Source of the DNA: Candidatus Latescibacterota bacterium
Lineage (GTDB): Bacteria > Latescibacterota > UBA2968 > UBA8231
Direction: 5' to 3'
NCBI GenBank assembly: GCA_022827835.1
Contig: JAJEIO010000056.1
Span: 1-64,000, forward strand
DNA: 64,000 nucleotides
The notes under the pieces were generated by a model that was not told the DNA's origin, made no database searches, and worked only from the letters and a program-made list of their open reading frames with translations. Of the stretch, positions 42,504 to 50,610 are shown piece after piece; position 1 is the first letter of the stretch; each line of letters opens with the position of its first letter. Both the position numbers and the translations under genes were made by a program.

Positions 42504-42538
42504 TGATCCGCAGATGGACGCAGATAGACGCAGAATAG
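42504..42538. repeat. Dispersed 35-bp intergenic repeat, copy 2
   Basis: 34 of 35 bases match 6329-6363. It sits between ppk1 and the TIM-barrel gene, outside all genes. Confidence 0.85.
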
Positions 42539-42592
42539 GATGTACAAGACGATAAGCCGCTCGAATTGTTCAAATTATGCCGCATTGCTATG

Positions 42593-43396
42593 TCAGTCGA
42601 GTTGGGCGATGGTTTCGCGCACGAATTGCACCGACTTTTTGAGTGCGTCTTTGGGTTCGCCTTCGATGCCGCACTCGTAGGCCAGATAGCCGCTAAAGCC
42701 GATGTCTTTGAGGGCCTGCAAGCCGGCACGCCAGTCGATGTCGCCAGTGCCCGGCTGCATGCGCGTGTTGTCGGCCATGTGGACGTGGGCGACGTGTTTA
42801 CCGGCTTGGCGGAAGGCGGCGGGAGTGTCGGTTTCTTCGATGTGCATGTGGAAGAAGTCGCTGAGCAAGGCCACGCCTTGGGGGCTGCCGGCGCGCTCGA
42901 TGATTTCGACGCCGTCGGCTTGGCGGCGCAAGAGGTGTTGCTCGTAGCGGTTGAGGGGTTCGAGCAGGAGCAGGGTGCCGTGGCTAGCGGCATGGGCGGC
43001 GAGGTCTTTAACCAGCTCGACGAGCAGGGCCTTTTCTAAGGAAATAGCGTCTTGCAGCGGCGAGAGGTCGGGTATGCGCGGCCCCCCAAAGATGGGGGGG
43101 ACGATCTGGCCGACGGCTTGGAAGTGCCCGCAGGCTTCCAATTGGCGGCGGGTCTCGGCGAGGCTGTTGGCGCGCTTGCCCGGGTCTGGGTCGAGCCAGT
43201 CAAAGGTCTCTTGGCCGCAGATGGAAGCGATCTTGATGGAGCGGCCGGCGAGGGCCTTTTCGTACTCTTCGACGTGGTCGTACAGGCGCGAGCGGCCGCC
43301 GACTTCTAGGCCTTCGATGGCGAGCGATTCGGCGAAGTCGAGCTTTTCCGCGAGGCTTTCTCCGGGCAGCAGCCCTTCCTGTAAGGCGATTTTCAT
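42593..43396 (-). CDS. Sugar phosphate isomerase/epimerase-type TIM barrel, 267 aa
   Basis: ATG after GAAAGGAC in the upstream spacer. Seen: an SLAIEGLEVGG strand, LLLLEPLNRYEQHLLRR (Glu metal ligand at the centre), VALLSDFFHMHIEE (Asp, His) and HVAHVHMADNTRMQPGTGDIDW (His, Asp), then AYECGIEGEP with the last Glu. These are the AP-endonuclease-2/xylose-isomerase-like metal site. Known: members isomerise or epimerise keto sugars or act on inosose. The ADH-like gene upstream and the 46328 barrel suggest a sugar pathway; the substrate is unknown. Confidence 0.85.
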   Translation of the reverse strand: MKIALQEGLLPGESLAEKLDFAESLAIEGLEVGGRSRLYDHVEEYEKALAGRSIKIASICGQETFDWLDPDPGKRANSLAETRRQLEACGHFQAVGQIVPPIFGGPRIPDLSPLQDAISLEKALLVELVKDLAAHAASHGTLLLLEPLNRYEQHLLRRQADGVEIIERAGSPQGVALLSDFFHMHIEETDTPAAFRQAGKHVAHVHMADNTRMQPGTGDIDWRAGLQALKDIGFSGYLAYECGIEGEPKDALKKSVQFVRETIAQLD

Positions 43397-43423
43397 GGCG
43401 TCCTTTCTTCTGGCGGTCCAGCG

Positions 43424-44446
43424 TTAAAACTGGACGCCGAGCTTGATGTTTGTTTCGGGTTGGGTGGCGATCTTGGGGTACGCGTCGAGCAGGTCGTCGA
43501 AGGACACGATGGGCTGCACGATGGGCAGGCAATCGACTTGACCTTCAGCGAGCATGCGCCAGCAGACGTCGTAGATGCGGTCGTTATCCCAATTGGGGTG
43601 GTCGGGGTTTGGCTCGCTATTGGCTCGCGAGAACACGATGTGCGGTCGGTTCATGTGCGCTTCGGCGCCCAAGTCTATCCCCGTAGTCCATGCCCCGGGA
43701 TATGCGCCGGCCACGATAGTGCCTCGGTAAGCGACTCCGCGCAGAGCTTGCTGCATGGCCGCTGGATGCCCGCTGTAATCAATGATCACGTCCGCGCCGC
43801 GATTGGCCGTGGCCTTCTTTATTTCCAAGCCGGCATCGCATTGGGTGGGGTCGAGGACGAGGTCAGCTCCGCAGGCGCAGGCTGCTTCGCGTCGGTTGGC
43901 CAGCGGGTCGAGAGCGATGATGGGATGGGCACCGGCCAAGCGGCAGAATTGCACGGCGATCAGGCCGATGGCTCCGAGGCCCGAGACGGCTACGGCGTCG
44001 CCGATGCGGACATGTCCGTCGCGCACTGCGCCGAGGGCAAAATCTGCCGGGTCGAGGCAGACGGCAGCTTGCCAAGGGACGGCTGCGGGCAAGCGGCGCG
44101 CGGTTTCGGGCCAGACGTGTTCTTCGCGGAACGGCCCGTAGGCAAAGACGCGGTCGCCTTCTTTGAGTTGCGTGACGCCCGGTCCTAGCTCGACGACTTC
44201 GCCGACGCCCATGTTGCCCAGCGGCACGGGGTATTGGACGCCTTCCCCCTGATGGTCAAAGATGCGCCGCTCGGAATCGAAGCGGCCGCGCGGGCTGGCG
44301 TACCCCTTAAACATCGACATTTCAGTGCCGTGCTTGGCGGCTGCGTACAGGCTTTTGACGCGGACTTGGCCTGCTGCCAGCGGTGGCGATTCGAATTCTT
44401 GGAAGGCCACTTGCTCGGCGGCCGGGGCGATGAGCGCTCGGGGCAT
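43424..44446 (-). CDS. Medium-chain dehydrogenase (alcohol dehydrogenase-like), 340 aa
   Basis: ATG at MPRALIAPAAEQV; the frame is open earlier but into the divergent spacer. Seen: QVRVKSLYAAAKHGTEMSMFKG (in place of the catalytic-zinc GICGTD, keeping His and Glu), VSGLGAIGLIAVQFCRLAG (Rossmann loop), IDYSGHPAAM. The four-Cys structural zinc lobe is not visible. Known: MDR family members use NAD(P) with or without zinc. Inferred: a sugar or polyol dehydrogenase working with the downstream isomerase gene 27 bases away. Confidence 0.82.
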   Translation of the reverse strand: MPRALIAPAAEQVAFQEFESPPLAAGQVRVKSLYAAAKHGTEMSMFKGYASPRGRFDSERRIFDHQGEGVQYPVPLGNMGVGEVVELGPGVTQLKEGDRVFAYGPFREEHVWPETARRLPAAVPWQAAVCLDPADFALGAVRDGHVRIGDAVAVSGLGAIGLIAVQFCRLAGAHPIIALDPLANRREAACACGADLVLDPTQCDAGLEIKKATANRGADVIIDYSGHPAAMQQALRGVAYRGTIVAGAYPGAWTTGIDLGAEAHMNRPHIVFSRANSEPNPDHPNWDNDRIYDVCWRMLAEGQVDCLPIVQPIVSFDDLLDAYPKIATQPETNIKLGVQF

Positions 44447-44525
44447 GGGGCTACTCGCTTGACGTTGGGCGCGTTTTTTGGGTTTATAGCGGGCCAAAAT
44501 ATACACTTCTCAGCGAGGATATGCC

Positions 44526-45488
44526 ATGTCAGAACGCGTACAGATAGTAGTGCCCGGCGACAATCCAATCCAGATCGCCGGTTCGCCGCATTTGCAGCGG
44601 CTCGTTCCCTACGGGGATGTCACGCTCTTTGAGGATACGCCGCAAAGTGCGGACGAGAAAATTGCGCGGGCCGAGGGCGCACAAATCATTATCAACACGC
44701 GCGGGGTCGTAACTTGGCGCGAGGAGATGCGCCGCTTGCCTGAGCTCAAGATGATTGCCACCTGCTCCATCGGCACGGACATGATCGACTTGGCGATCGC
44801 CAAGGAACTCGGGGTCGTGGTGTCGAACCAGCCCGGCCGCACCGCGCCGGTGGTGGCCGAGCACATGTTTGGGCTGATGTTCGCCCTGTCCAAGCGCGCT
44901 TATTTCCAGACCGCCGAACTAAAGGCTGGCCGCTGGACGCGCGAGATGAACACCATGCTGCAAGGCAAGGTGTTGGGCGTGGTGGGCACGGGGCCGATTG
45001 GCGCGGAGATGGCGCGGTTGGGGCGGGCCATCGGCATGGAGGTCATTGCGTGGACTTTCAATCCGTCGCCGGAGCGCGCGGCCGAATACGGGGTGCGCTT
45101 TGTGGAACTCGACGAGTTGTTGCAGACCGCGGATGTGGTCAGTCTGCACGTGAAGTTGACTGAGGATACTCGGCACTTGCTCGGGGAGCGCGAGTTTGGC
45201 CTGATGAAAGAGGGGGCGCTGGTGTTGAACGGCGCGCGCGGCGATGTGCTGGACATCAACGCTTTGCGCGATGCTCTGTTGTCCGGACATGTGGGCGGGG
45301 CGGGGCTGGACGTGTTTCCGCAGGAGCCGCTGCCGAGCGACGATCCCATCCTCGATTGCAATCAGGTGGTGCTGACGCCTCATGCAGCGGATCAGACCCC
45401 CGAGGGGGTGGATTTGTTGAATGAGGGAGCGGTGGATAATGTGATTGCGTTTTTGGAGGGGCGGCCGCGGAATAATGTGGCGGTGTGA
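44526..45488 (+). CDS. D-isomer 2-hydroxyacid dehydrogenase, 320 aa
   Basis: ATG follows CAGCGAGGATATGCC. Seen: NTRGVVTWREEM, NQPGRTAPVVAEH, VLGVVGTGPIGAEMARLGRA (NAD loop), LNGARGDVLDINAL (catalytic Arg), GAGLDVFPQEPLPSDDP (Glu) and a catalytic His in LTPHAAD. Length matches SerA/CtBP-type enzymes without regulatory domains. Known: oxidises or reduces 2-hydroxy acids with NAD. It overlaps the PP2C gene by four bases; the pairing with a phosphatase is unusual. Confidence 0.88.
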   Translation: MSERVQIVVPGDNPIQIAGSPHLQRLVPYGDVTLFEDTPQSADEKIARAEGAQIIINTRGVVTWREEMRRLPELKMIATCSIGTDMIDLAIAKELGVVVSNQPGRTAPVVAEHMFGLMFALSKRAYFQTAELKAGRWTREMNTMLQGKVLGVVGTGPIGAEMARLGRAIGMEVIAWTFNPSPERAAEYGVRFVELDELLQTADVVSLHVKLTEDTRHLLGEREFGLMKEGALVLNGARGDVLDINALRDALLSGHVGGAGLDVFPQEPLPSDDPILDCNQVVLTPHAADQTPEGVDLLNEGAVDNVIAFLEGRPRNNVAV

Positions 45489-46270
45489 GCCGAATGGACG
45501 GGGTCAACGGGCGCGTTGCCGCGCTGCAGATTACCGGGAGACGGGACTATCAAGAGGATAGTTTCGGCCTGTTAGATGAGCGTGATCTCGGCCTAGACCA
45601 CGGCGAACACGCCGTGTTGTTGGTCGCCGATGGCATGGGCGGTCACGTGGGCGGCGCGATTGCTAGTGATCTTTTGTGCAAGACGTTTATTGAGGCGTAT
45701 TCGCGATCTTCTGGTCCTATAGTCGAGCGGCTCCGCACGTGCCTTGACGAGGCCAACGCTGCTATCGCCGCTGCTGTCGCCGAAAATCCCGCACTCGACA
45801 GCATGGGTTCGACCTTGGTCGCGGCTGTTGTTGCAAGCGATGGGCTGCACTGGATTAGCGTGGGCGATTCCCCGTTGTGGTTGTTCCGCGAAGGGCAATT
45901 GGAGCGGTTGAATGCTGATCATTCTATGACGCCGGTGCTAGCCGAGTTCGTGGCGGCGGGACGCATGACTGCGGAGCAAGCAGCGCGGCATTCAAGTAGG
46001 CATTCGCTGCGCTCGGTGGTCATGGGCGATGAGATGCCCTTGATCGATGTGTCGTCGCGGCCGGTTGCGGTGGAAGAAGGCGACCGGGTGGTATTGGCGA
46101 GCGATGGTTTGCTGGCCCTAGACGAGCAAGAGATCGCGGATATTCTCAAGAAAACGCGAGACGCGCCATTGGAGGATAGCGGCGCGGCCCTTATCCAAGC
46201 TGTGGAAGGGGCCGGACATCCTGATCAGGACAATGTGACTGTGTTGCTGTATGCTCCAACAGCCGATTAG
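45485..46270 (+). CDS. PP2C-type protein phosphatase, 261 aa
   Basis: GTG overlaps the previous stop (GTGA); an ATG three codons further on is an alternative start. Seen: RRDYQEDSFG (first Asp), LLVADGMGGHVGG, MGSTLVAAVV, WISVGDSPLWLF, VLASDGLLAL and DQDNVTVLL, the ordered PP2C motifs with all metal Asp residues. Known: removes phosphate from Ser/Thr proteins, countering Hanks-type kinases; no kinase is in this window. No membrane part is visible, so it is cytosolic. Confidence 0.93.
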   Translation: MSRMDGVNGRVAALQITGRRDYQEDSFGLLDERDLGLDHGEHAVLLVADGMGGHVGGAIASDLLCKTFIEAYSRSSGPIVERLRTCLDEANAAIAAAVAENPALDSMGSTLVAAVVASDGLHWISVGDSPLWLFREGQLERLNADHSMTPVLAEFVAAGRMTAEQAARHSSRHSLRSVVMGDEMPLIDVSSRPVAVEEGDRVVLASDGLLALDEQEIADILKKTRDAPLEDSGAALIQAVEGAGHPDQDNVTVLLYAPTAD

Positions 46271-46327
46271 ATATAAAAATTCAGAGCAACAATCACTCGC
46301 CAACCATCAATTAAAAAAGGAGAAGCT

Positions 46328-47173
46328 ATGTTTCGCTCGCTATCACCGGGGGCTGTCGGCGCAAGCGTAGAGAACCTCGCCGACGGGCTTGATTTGGCCG
46401 CGCGGCACGGGTTTGCCGGGTATCACTTTAACATTGGCGAGGTTGCGGCCATGGGCGCGGAAGAGGCTCTTGCGCTGGCCGAGCGCAAGGGGGTGCGGCT
46501 GTCGGCGTGGGGATTTCCCGTTGATTTTCGCGGGGAGGAGGCCGCATATCAGGCGAGCTTGGCGCAGTTGCCGGCGTTGGCAAAGGTGGCGGCGGCCTTG
46601 GGGGTGCGGCGGACGGCGACTTGGCTTATGCCGACTTCGGACGAGCTGACGTACCAAGAGAATTTCGCCTTTCACGTCGAGCGGTTGCGGCCGGCCGCAG
46701 CGGTGCTGGCGGACGAAGGCGTGCGGTTGGGTTTGGAATACGTCGCGCCGAAAACGCTGTGGTCGAGCAAAAAGTACGAGTTCGTCCACACCATGGAGCA
46801 AATGGAGGAATTGTGCCAAGTCGTGGGCGAGAATGTGGGCTTTTTGCTCGATAGCTGGCATTGGTACACGGCCCACGAGACCGCTGAGGATGTGCGCCGC
46901 TTGCGCCCCGAGCAGGTGGTGGATGTCCACGTCAACGACGCACCGGCCGGCGTAGAAATCGACGACCAGTTCGACAATGTGCGCGACTTGCCTGGGGCAA
47001 CTGGCGTAATCGACATTGCGACATTCCTCAGCGTCTTGCAGCACATTGGCTACGATGGGCCGGTCATGGTCGAGCCGTTCAGCGAGCGCGTGCGCGCCAT
47101 GGAGCGGGAAGAGGCTGTGGCGGCTACGGCTGCCGCGCTGGGCCGCGTGTGGGAACAAGCCGGACTCAGGTGA
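46328..47173 (+). CDS. Sugar phosphate isomerase/epimerase-type TIM barrel, 281 aa
   Basis: ATG with AAAAGGAGAAGC. Seen: GFAGYHFNIGEV, LGLEYVAPKTLWSSK (central Glu), GFLLDSWHWYTAH (Asp and His), VVDVHVNDAPAGVEIDD (His, Asp) and GPVMVEPFSERVRAM with the final Glu, the metal-site pattern of xylose-isomerase-like barrels. Known: reaction varies with sub-family. The next gene starts two bases after its stop, so it is probably one operon with the FAD oxidoreductase. Confidence 0.85.
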   Translation: MFRSLSPGAVGASVENLADGLDLAARHGFAGYHFNIGEVAAMGAEEALALAERKGVRLSAWGFPVDFRGEEAAYQASLAQLPALAKVAAALGVRRTATWLMPTSDELTYQENFAFHVERLRPAAAVLADEGVRLGLEYVAPKTLWSSKKYEFVHTMEQMEELCQVVGENVGFLLDSWHWYTAHETAEDVRRLRPEQVVDVHVNDAPAGVEIDDQFDNVRDLPGATGVIDIATFLSVLQHIGYDGPVMVEPFSERVRAMEREEAVAATAAALGRVWEQAGLR

Positions 47174-47174
47174 C

Positions 47175-48929
47175 GTGGAAACCCGCACCGTTGAATGCGA
47201 CATCTTGGTCTTGGGCGGCGGCTTGGGTGGTGTGGCCGCGGCCGTGCGCGCCGCTCGCTTGGGCTATCGAGTCTGCCTGACCGAAGAAAACCCGTGGATC
47301 GGCGGCCAAGCCACCAGCCAAGGCGTTGCTGCCTTAGACGAGCACCCGTACATAGAGCACTTTGGCGGCACGGAACTCTACGGCGAATTCCGCGCTGGCA
47401 TCCGCGCGTACTATCGCCGCAAATACAAACTGAAAAACCCAGACGACCCGCACTTCAACCCTGGGGCCGGTTGGGTCTCTGCGCTGTGTTTTGAGCCGCG
47501 CGCTGGCTTAACATCCCTGCTGTCCTTGGTCGTACCGCAAGTTGAAGCTGGTCGTCTGATGTTGTTTTATCACGCCCGCGCGTCTGCCGCCCACGTCCAA
47601 GGGCAGTCCATCCGCACCGTAGATGTCGTCCAAGACGGCGGTACGCACGTCTTGCGTTTTGCTCCGGCGTATGTGCTCGACGCCACGGAGCTGGGCGACC
47701 TGCTACCCCTGTTGCCCATCCCCTACGTCTCCGGCGCTGAAAGCCGCGACCAGACCGGCGAGCCGCACGCCCGCACCGACGGCCCAGTCCCGCATCTCAC
47801 TCAGTCTTTTACCTGTCCGTTTGCGGTTGATTTTTGCCCCGGTCAAGATCACACCATCCCCCGCCCGCCAAACTACGAGCGCCACCGCGACGAGCAGCCC
47901 TACACCTTGACTTTGGAGTACGCCCGCGGCCTGCGCACGTACCGATTCTTTGAGACCGCCGGTGACTTGCCCGGCTCCTTTTGGGCGTATCGTCGCTTGT
48001 TGTGCGCCGATCAATTCGCCGAGGGACAGGTGCCGAGGGACGTGGCGTTGATTAACTGGCAGGGTAATGACTACACCGGCGGCACCCTCATCGATGTGCC
48101 GCCCGACGAGCAGGCGCAGCAGATAGCGGCGGCTAAGGAACTGAGTTTGGGGTTGTTGTACTGGCTACAGACTGAGGTGCCGCGCGATGACGGCGGCCAC
48201 GGCTATCCCGAGCTGCGGCTGCGCCCCGACATCATGGGGACTGCCGATGGCTTCTCCCAGTATCCGTACATCCGCGAATCTCGGCGCATTGAAGCGCGCA
48301 AGACTATTGTCGAGCAAGAGGTGGCTGCTCCGCACCAGCCCAATGCGCGCGCCGCTTCTTTTAGCGACAGCGTTGGCGTGGGTTGGTATGCCATCGACAT
48401 CCACGGCCAAGCTACTGACGTGGTGTACACTGCGCCGACCAAGCCCTTCCAGATTCCATTGGGTGCGCTCGTGTCGCAACACTTGGACAACTTGCTGGCG
48501 GCCTGCAAGAACATTGGCACCACGCACGTCACCAATGGCTGCTACCGCCTGCATCCCGTGGAGTGGAATATCGGTGAGGCCGCTGGTGCGTTGGCTGCTT
48601 TTTGCTTGGGCCAGCAGCGGACCCCAGGGGATGTGTGCAGCAGTGTGGCTTTGCGCCGCCAGTACCAGCAGACCTTGTTGGCGGCTGGCGTGCCGCTGTA
48701 TTGGTACGAGGACGTGCCGCCTGGACATCCGGCCTTTGCGGCCGTGCAGACGCTGGCTGTGGAGGGGATATGGTCGGGGTGCGCCGATCATTTGCGCTTT
48801 GATCCAGATGCCTTGGTTAACGCGCCGGATGAGCATCTGCGGGCTGCGGGCTTGTCGCCGGATCTCGCAGGCCGAGACCCTGTAACGCGTGGGGACTTGG
48901 CGTGCCGGATGGCACAGCGGCTTGGCTGA
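47175..48929 (+). CDS. FAD-dependent oxidoreductase (FAD_oxidored family), 584 aa
   Basis: The GTG at VETRTVECD is preferred, directly after the previous stop. Seen: ILVLGGGLGGVAAAVRAARLG (dinucleotide loop) at residues 9-29, ENPWIGGQATSQG, LDATELGDLLPL, and a C-terminal NGCYRLHPVEWNIGEAAGALAAF typical of pfam12831-type flavoproteins. Known: related proteins act on sugars or in polysaccharide use; the redox partner is unknown. No signal peptide. It ends just before the tRNA gene. Confidence 0.87.
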   Translation: METRTVECDILVLGGGLGGVAAAVRAARLGYRVCLTEENPWIGGQATSQGVAALDEHPYIEHFGGTELYGEFRAGIRAYYRRKYKLKNPDDPHFNPGAGWVSALCFEPRAGLTSLLSLVVPQVEAGRLMLFYHARASAAHVQGQSIRTVDVVQDGGTHVLRFAPAYVLDATELGDLLPLLPIPYVSGAESRDQTGEPHARTDGPVPHLTQSFTCPFAVDFCPGQDHTIPRPPNYERHRDEQPYTLTLEYARGLRTYRFFETAGDLPGSFWAYRRLLCADQFAEGQVPRDVALINWQGNDYTGGTLIDVPPDEQAQQIAAAKELSLGLLYWLQTEVPRDDGGHGYPELRLRPDIMGTADGFSQYPYIRESRRIEARKTIVEQEVAAPHQPNARAASFSDSVGVGWYAIDIHGQATDVVYTAPTKPFQIPLGALVSQHLDNLLAACKNIGTTHVTNGCYRLHPVEWNIGEAAGALAAFCLGQQRTPGDVCSSVALRRQYQQTLLAAGVPLYWYEDVPPGHPAFAAVQTLAVEGIWSGCADHLRFDPDALVNAPDEHLRAAGLSPDLAGRDPVTRGDLACRMAQRLG

Positions 48930-48982
48930 GCGCGCCGAAGACATTTGTAAAGGGTAATCCGATGGCGTAGATTTGAGAGAGA

Positions 48983-49058
<76 letters not shown>

Positions 49059-49181
49059 ATTCTACCTCTCCCTTATGTTTTTTGGCGGAGCCGCTTCTTG
49101 GAGGACGAACCGGCAGGCGGTGGGATCGCTCACGCTCACGCGATGTACGTGATTCCTGAACCTAAAAACAAAAGGTATCCC

Positions 49182-49466
49182 ATGATCCAAACAACAGAAC
49201 ATCCCTACATAGTGACAGACGATCAGATTCTAGGCGGAGAGCCTATCGTCAAAGATACGCGTACGCCGGTTCGTGCGATTGTCGAAATCTGGCGTTTGGG
49301 CACACATCCTGAAGATATTCCAAACCACCTTCCGCATTTGTCTTTGGGACAGGTTTTTGATGCCCTGAGTTATTACAGTGACCACCAAGAGGAAATTCAG
49401 AAATATATTGAAGGAAATCGCGTTCCCCACAGATTGATTGACCCGCTTGTACAGTCAACTCAATGA
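49182..49466 (+). CDS. DUF433-family antitoxin, 94 aa
   Basis: ATG at MIQTTEHPYI after AAAGGTATCC; an earlier frame from 49098 is open but not preceded by a ribosome site. Seen: HPYIVTDDQILGGEPIVKDTRTPVRAIVEIW, then LPHLSLGQVFDALSYYSDHQEEIQKYI, the DUF433 helix-turn-helix with GEPIVKDTRTPV. Known: pairs with DUF5615 PIN-like toxins. Its stop overlaps the start of a truncated toxin (ATGA), an unusual case of a surviving antitoxin without toxin. Confidence 0.85.
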   Translation: MIQTTEHPYIVTDDQILGGEPIVKDTRTPVRAIVEIWRLGTHPEDIPNHLPHLSLGQVFDALSYYSDHQEEIQKYIEGNRVPHRLIDPLVQSTQ

Positions 49467-49603
49467 GTTTATTTGTCGAATTGTATCTCGATGAAGATGT
49501 TGATGTCTTGATTGCAGATTTACTCAAAGCGTATGGTTTTTCTGCACTGACAACGAGAGATGCAGACCAACAGACTAGACCCAAACCTCCCGGCGCATCT
49601 TAA
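49463..49603 (+). pseudogene. Truncated DUF5615 (PIN-like) toxin, 46 aa
   Basis: ATG overlaps the antitoxin stop. Seen: LYLDEDVDVLIADLLKAYGFSALTTRDADQQ, i.e. the N-terminal third of DUF5615 (Mut7-C-like) with the first acidic residues, then a break into RPKPPGAS and a stop. A normal family member has roughly 110-120 residues. The rest is lost, so the toxin is probably inactive. Confidence 0.7.
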
Positions 49604-49629
49604 CTATTTATGAGATAGCTTCTAGCTAT

Positions 49630-50568
49630 CTAGATCCCGCTCAATGGGTCTTTCCAATGGGCGGTGCCGATGGCGAAGTACTTGTGTTCGAAAGGGGGAG
49701 CCGGGCGCGAGGCGTACCAGATACGGAGGGAGCCGTCGTCGAGGCGCAGTATCGATTGGCTGGTAGTGTAGTGGGATTCCCAGGCACGCGACGGATCGGG
49801 AGCGAAAACGGGGTTGTCGGGGTCCTTTTGCCAATGCAAGCCGTCTTCGCTGTAGGCGCAGCCAATAGCGGTTTTCATTTCCTCGCTGCCGTGCTGGCTG
49901 TAGCTGCCGTACCACATCCAGTACTGGCCGCCGATGGCGACAACCGTGGGATAGACGAGGCGATTGTGTTCCCAGGATTGGTCGAGCGTCAGGACCGGGT
50001 CGGCCACGACCTGCCAGTCGCACCCGTCGGCGCTTTGGGCATAGCGTATGCTCCAGGGTAGAGCGCGGACGTCGGTGTACCAGAGTTTGTAGTGGTCGGC
50101 TTCTTTGATAAGGGTCGGTGCGTACGCGTGTTCGAGTTGTGGCTCCGATGGCGCATCCCACTCGATGCCGTCGTCGCTGGCGATTTCGTGCAGGGTGTGC
50201 ATCCGGTCGCCGGAGGGGAAGTCGCAGGAGGAAAACCACAGGCGCAGGCGGCCTTGCTCCCTGCACACCGAGCCGTCGGGGTGGCGGAGGAGCGTCGGGG
50301 TTAGAATTGAGCGCGTGCCCGTGAAGCGGCACACCGGCGAGCGCGGATCTTTGGTAAAGCGGATGCCATCGGTGGAAGTAGCCAAGCCGAGGGTGAAGGC
50401 GCGATTGTCCACGCGGTCGCTGACGTTGTGGCGCGATCCGCTATACCACATCGAGTACACCCCATCCTCGTAGGCGACGCAGGGGGCGAAGAGGTGCATG
50501 TCGTCGAAGGCTCCCTCAGAACCGAGGGTGATGCAGGGGCCTTCGTCGCGTTGCCAGTGCTGGATCAT
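49630..50568 (-). CDS. GH43/130-like five-bladed propeller protein, 312 aa
   Basis: ATG near GGAGAAAACGC in the upstream spacer. Seen: repeated W(Y/F)SG/WYTD/WYGS blade motifs (YSMWYSGSRHNV, YKLWYTDVRALPW, YWMWYGSYSQHG, LRIWYASRPAP) with a DG(I/V/L)xW signature, the beta-propeller of glycosidase families 32, 43, 68 and 130. No clear signal peptide. Known: these families hydrolyse or phosphorolyse oligosaccharides. Acid residues for catalysis cannot be assigned by eye. Together with the next two genes it forms a minus-strand sugar cluster. Confidence 0.72.
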   Translation of the reverse strand: MIQHWQRDEGPCITLGSEGAFDDMHLFAPCVAYEDGVYSMWYSGSRHNVSDRVDNRAFTLGLATSTDGIRFTKDPRSPVCRFTGTRSILTPTLLRHPDGSVCREQGRLRLWFSSCDFPSGDRMHTLHEIASDDGIEWDAPSEPQLEHAYAPTLIKEADHYKLWYTDVRALPWSIRYAQSADGCDWQVVADPVLTLDQSWEHNRLVYPTVVAIGGQYWMWYGSYSQHGSEEMKTAIGCAYSEDGLHWQKDPDNPVFAPDPSRAWESHYTTSQSILRLDDGSLRIWYASRPAPPFEHKYFAIGTAHWKDPLSGI

Positions 50569-50610
50569 GCGTTTTCTCCTGTGTATGGATGCTCTATAGC
50601 GCTTCGACTT

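Noticed and set aside
43460..44188. 242-codon plus frame inside the MDR gene
   Set aside because: No ribosome site and no recognisable motif; overlaps the dehydrogenase Rossmann region.
48165..48944. 259-codon minus frame under the FAD oxidoreductase
   Set aside because: Composition of a shadow frame; the plus frame shows flavoprotein motifs at both ends.
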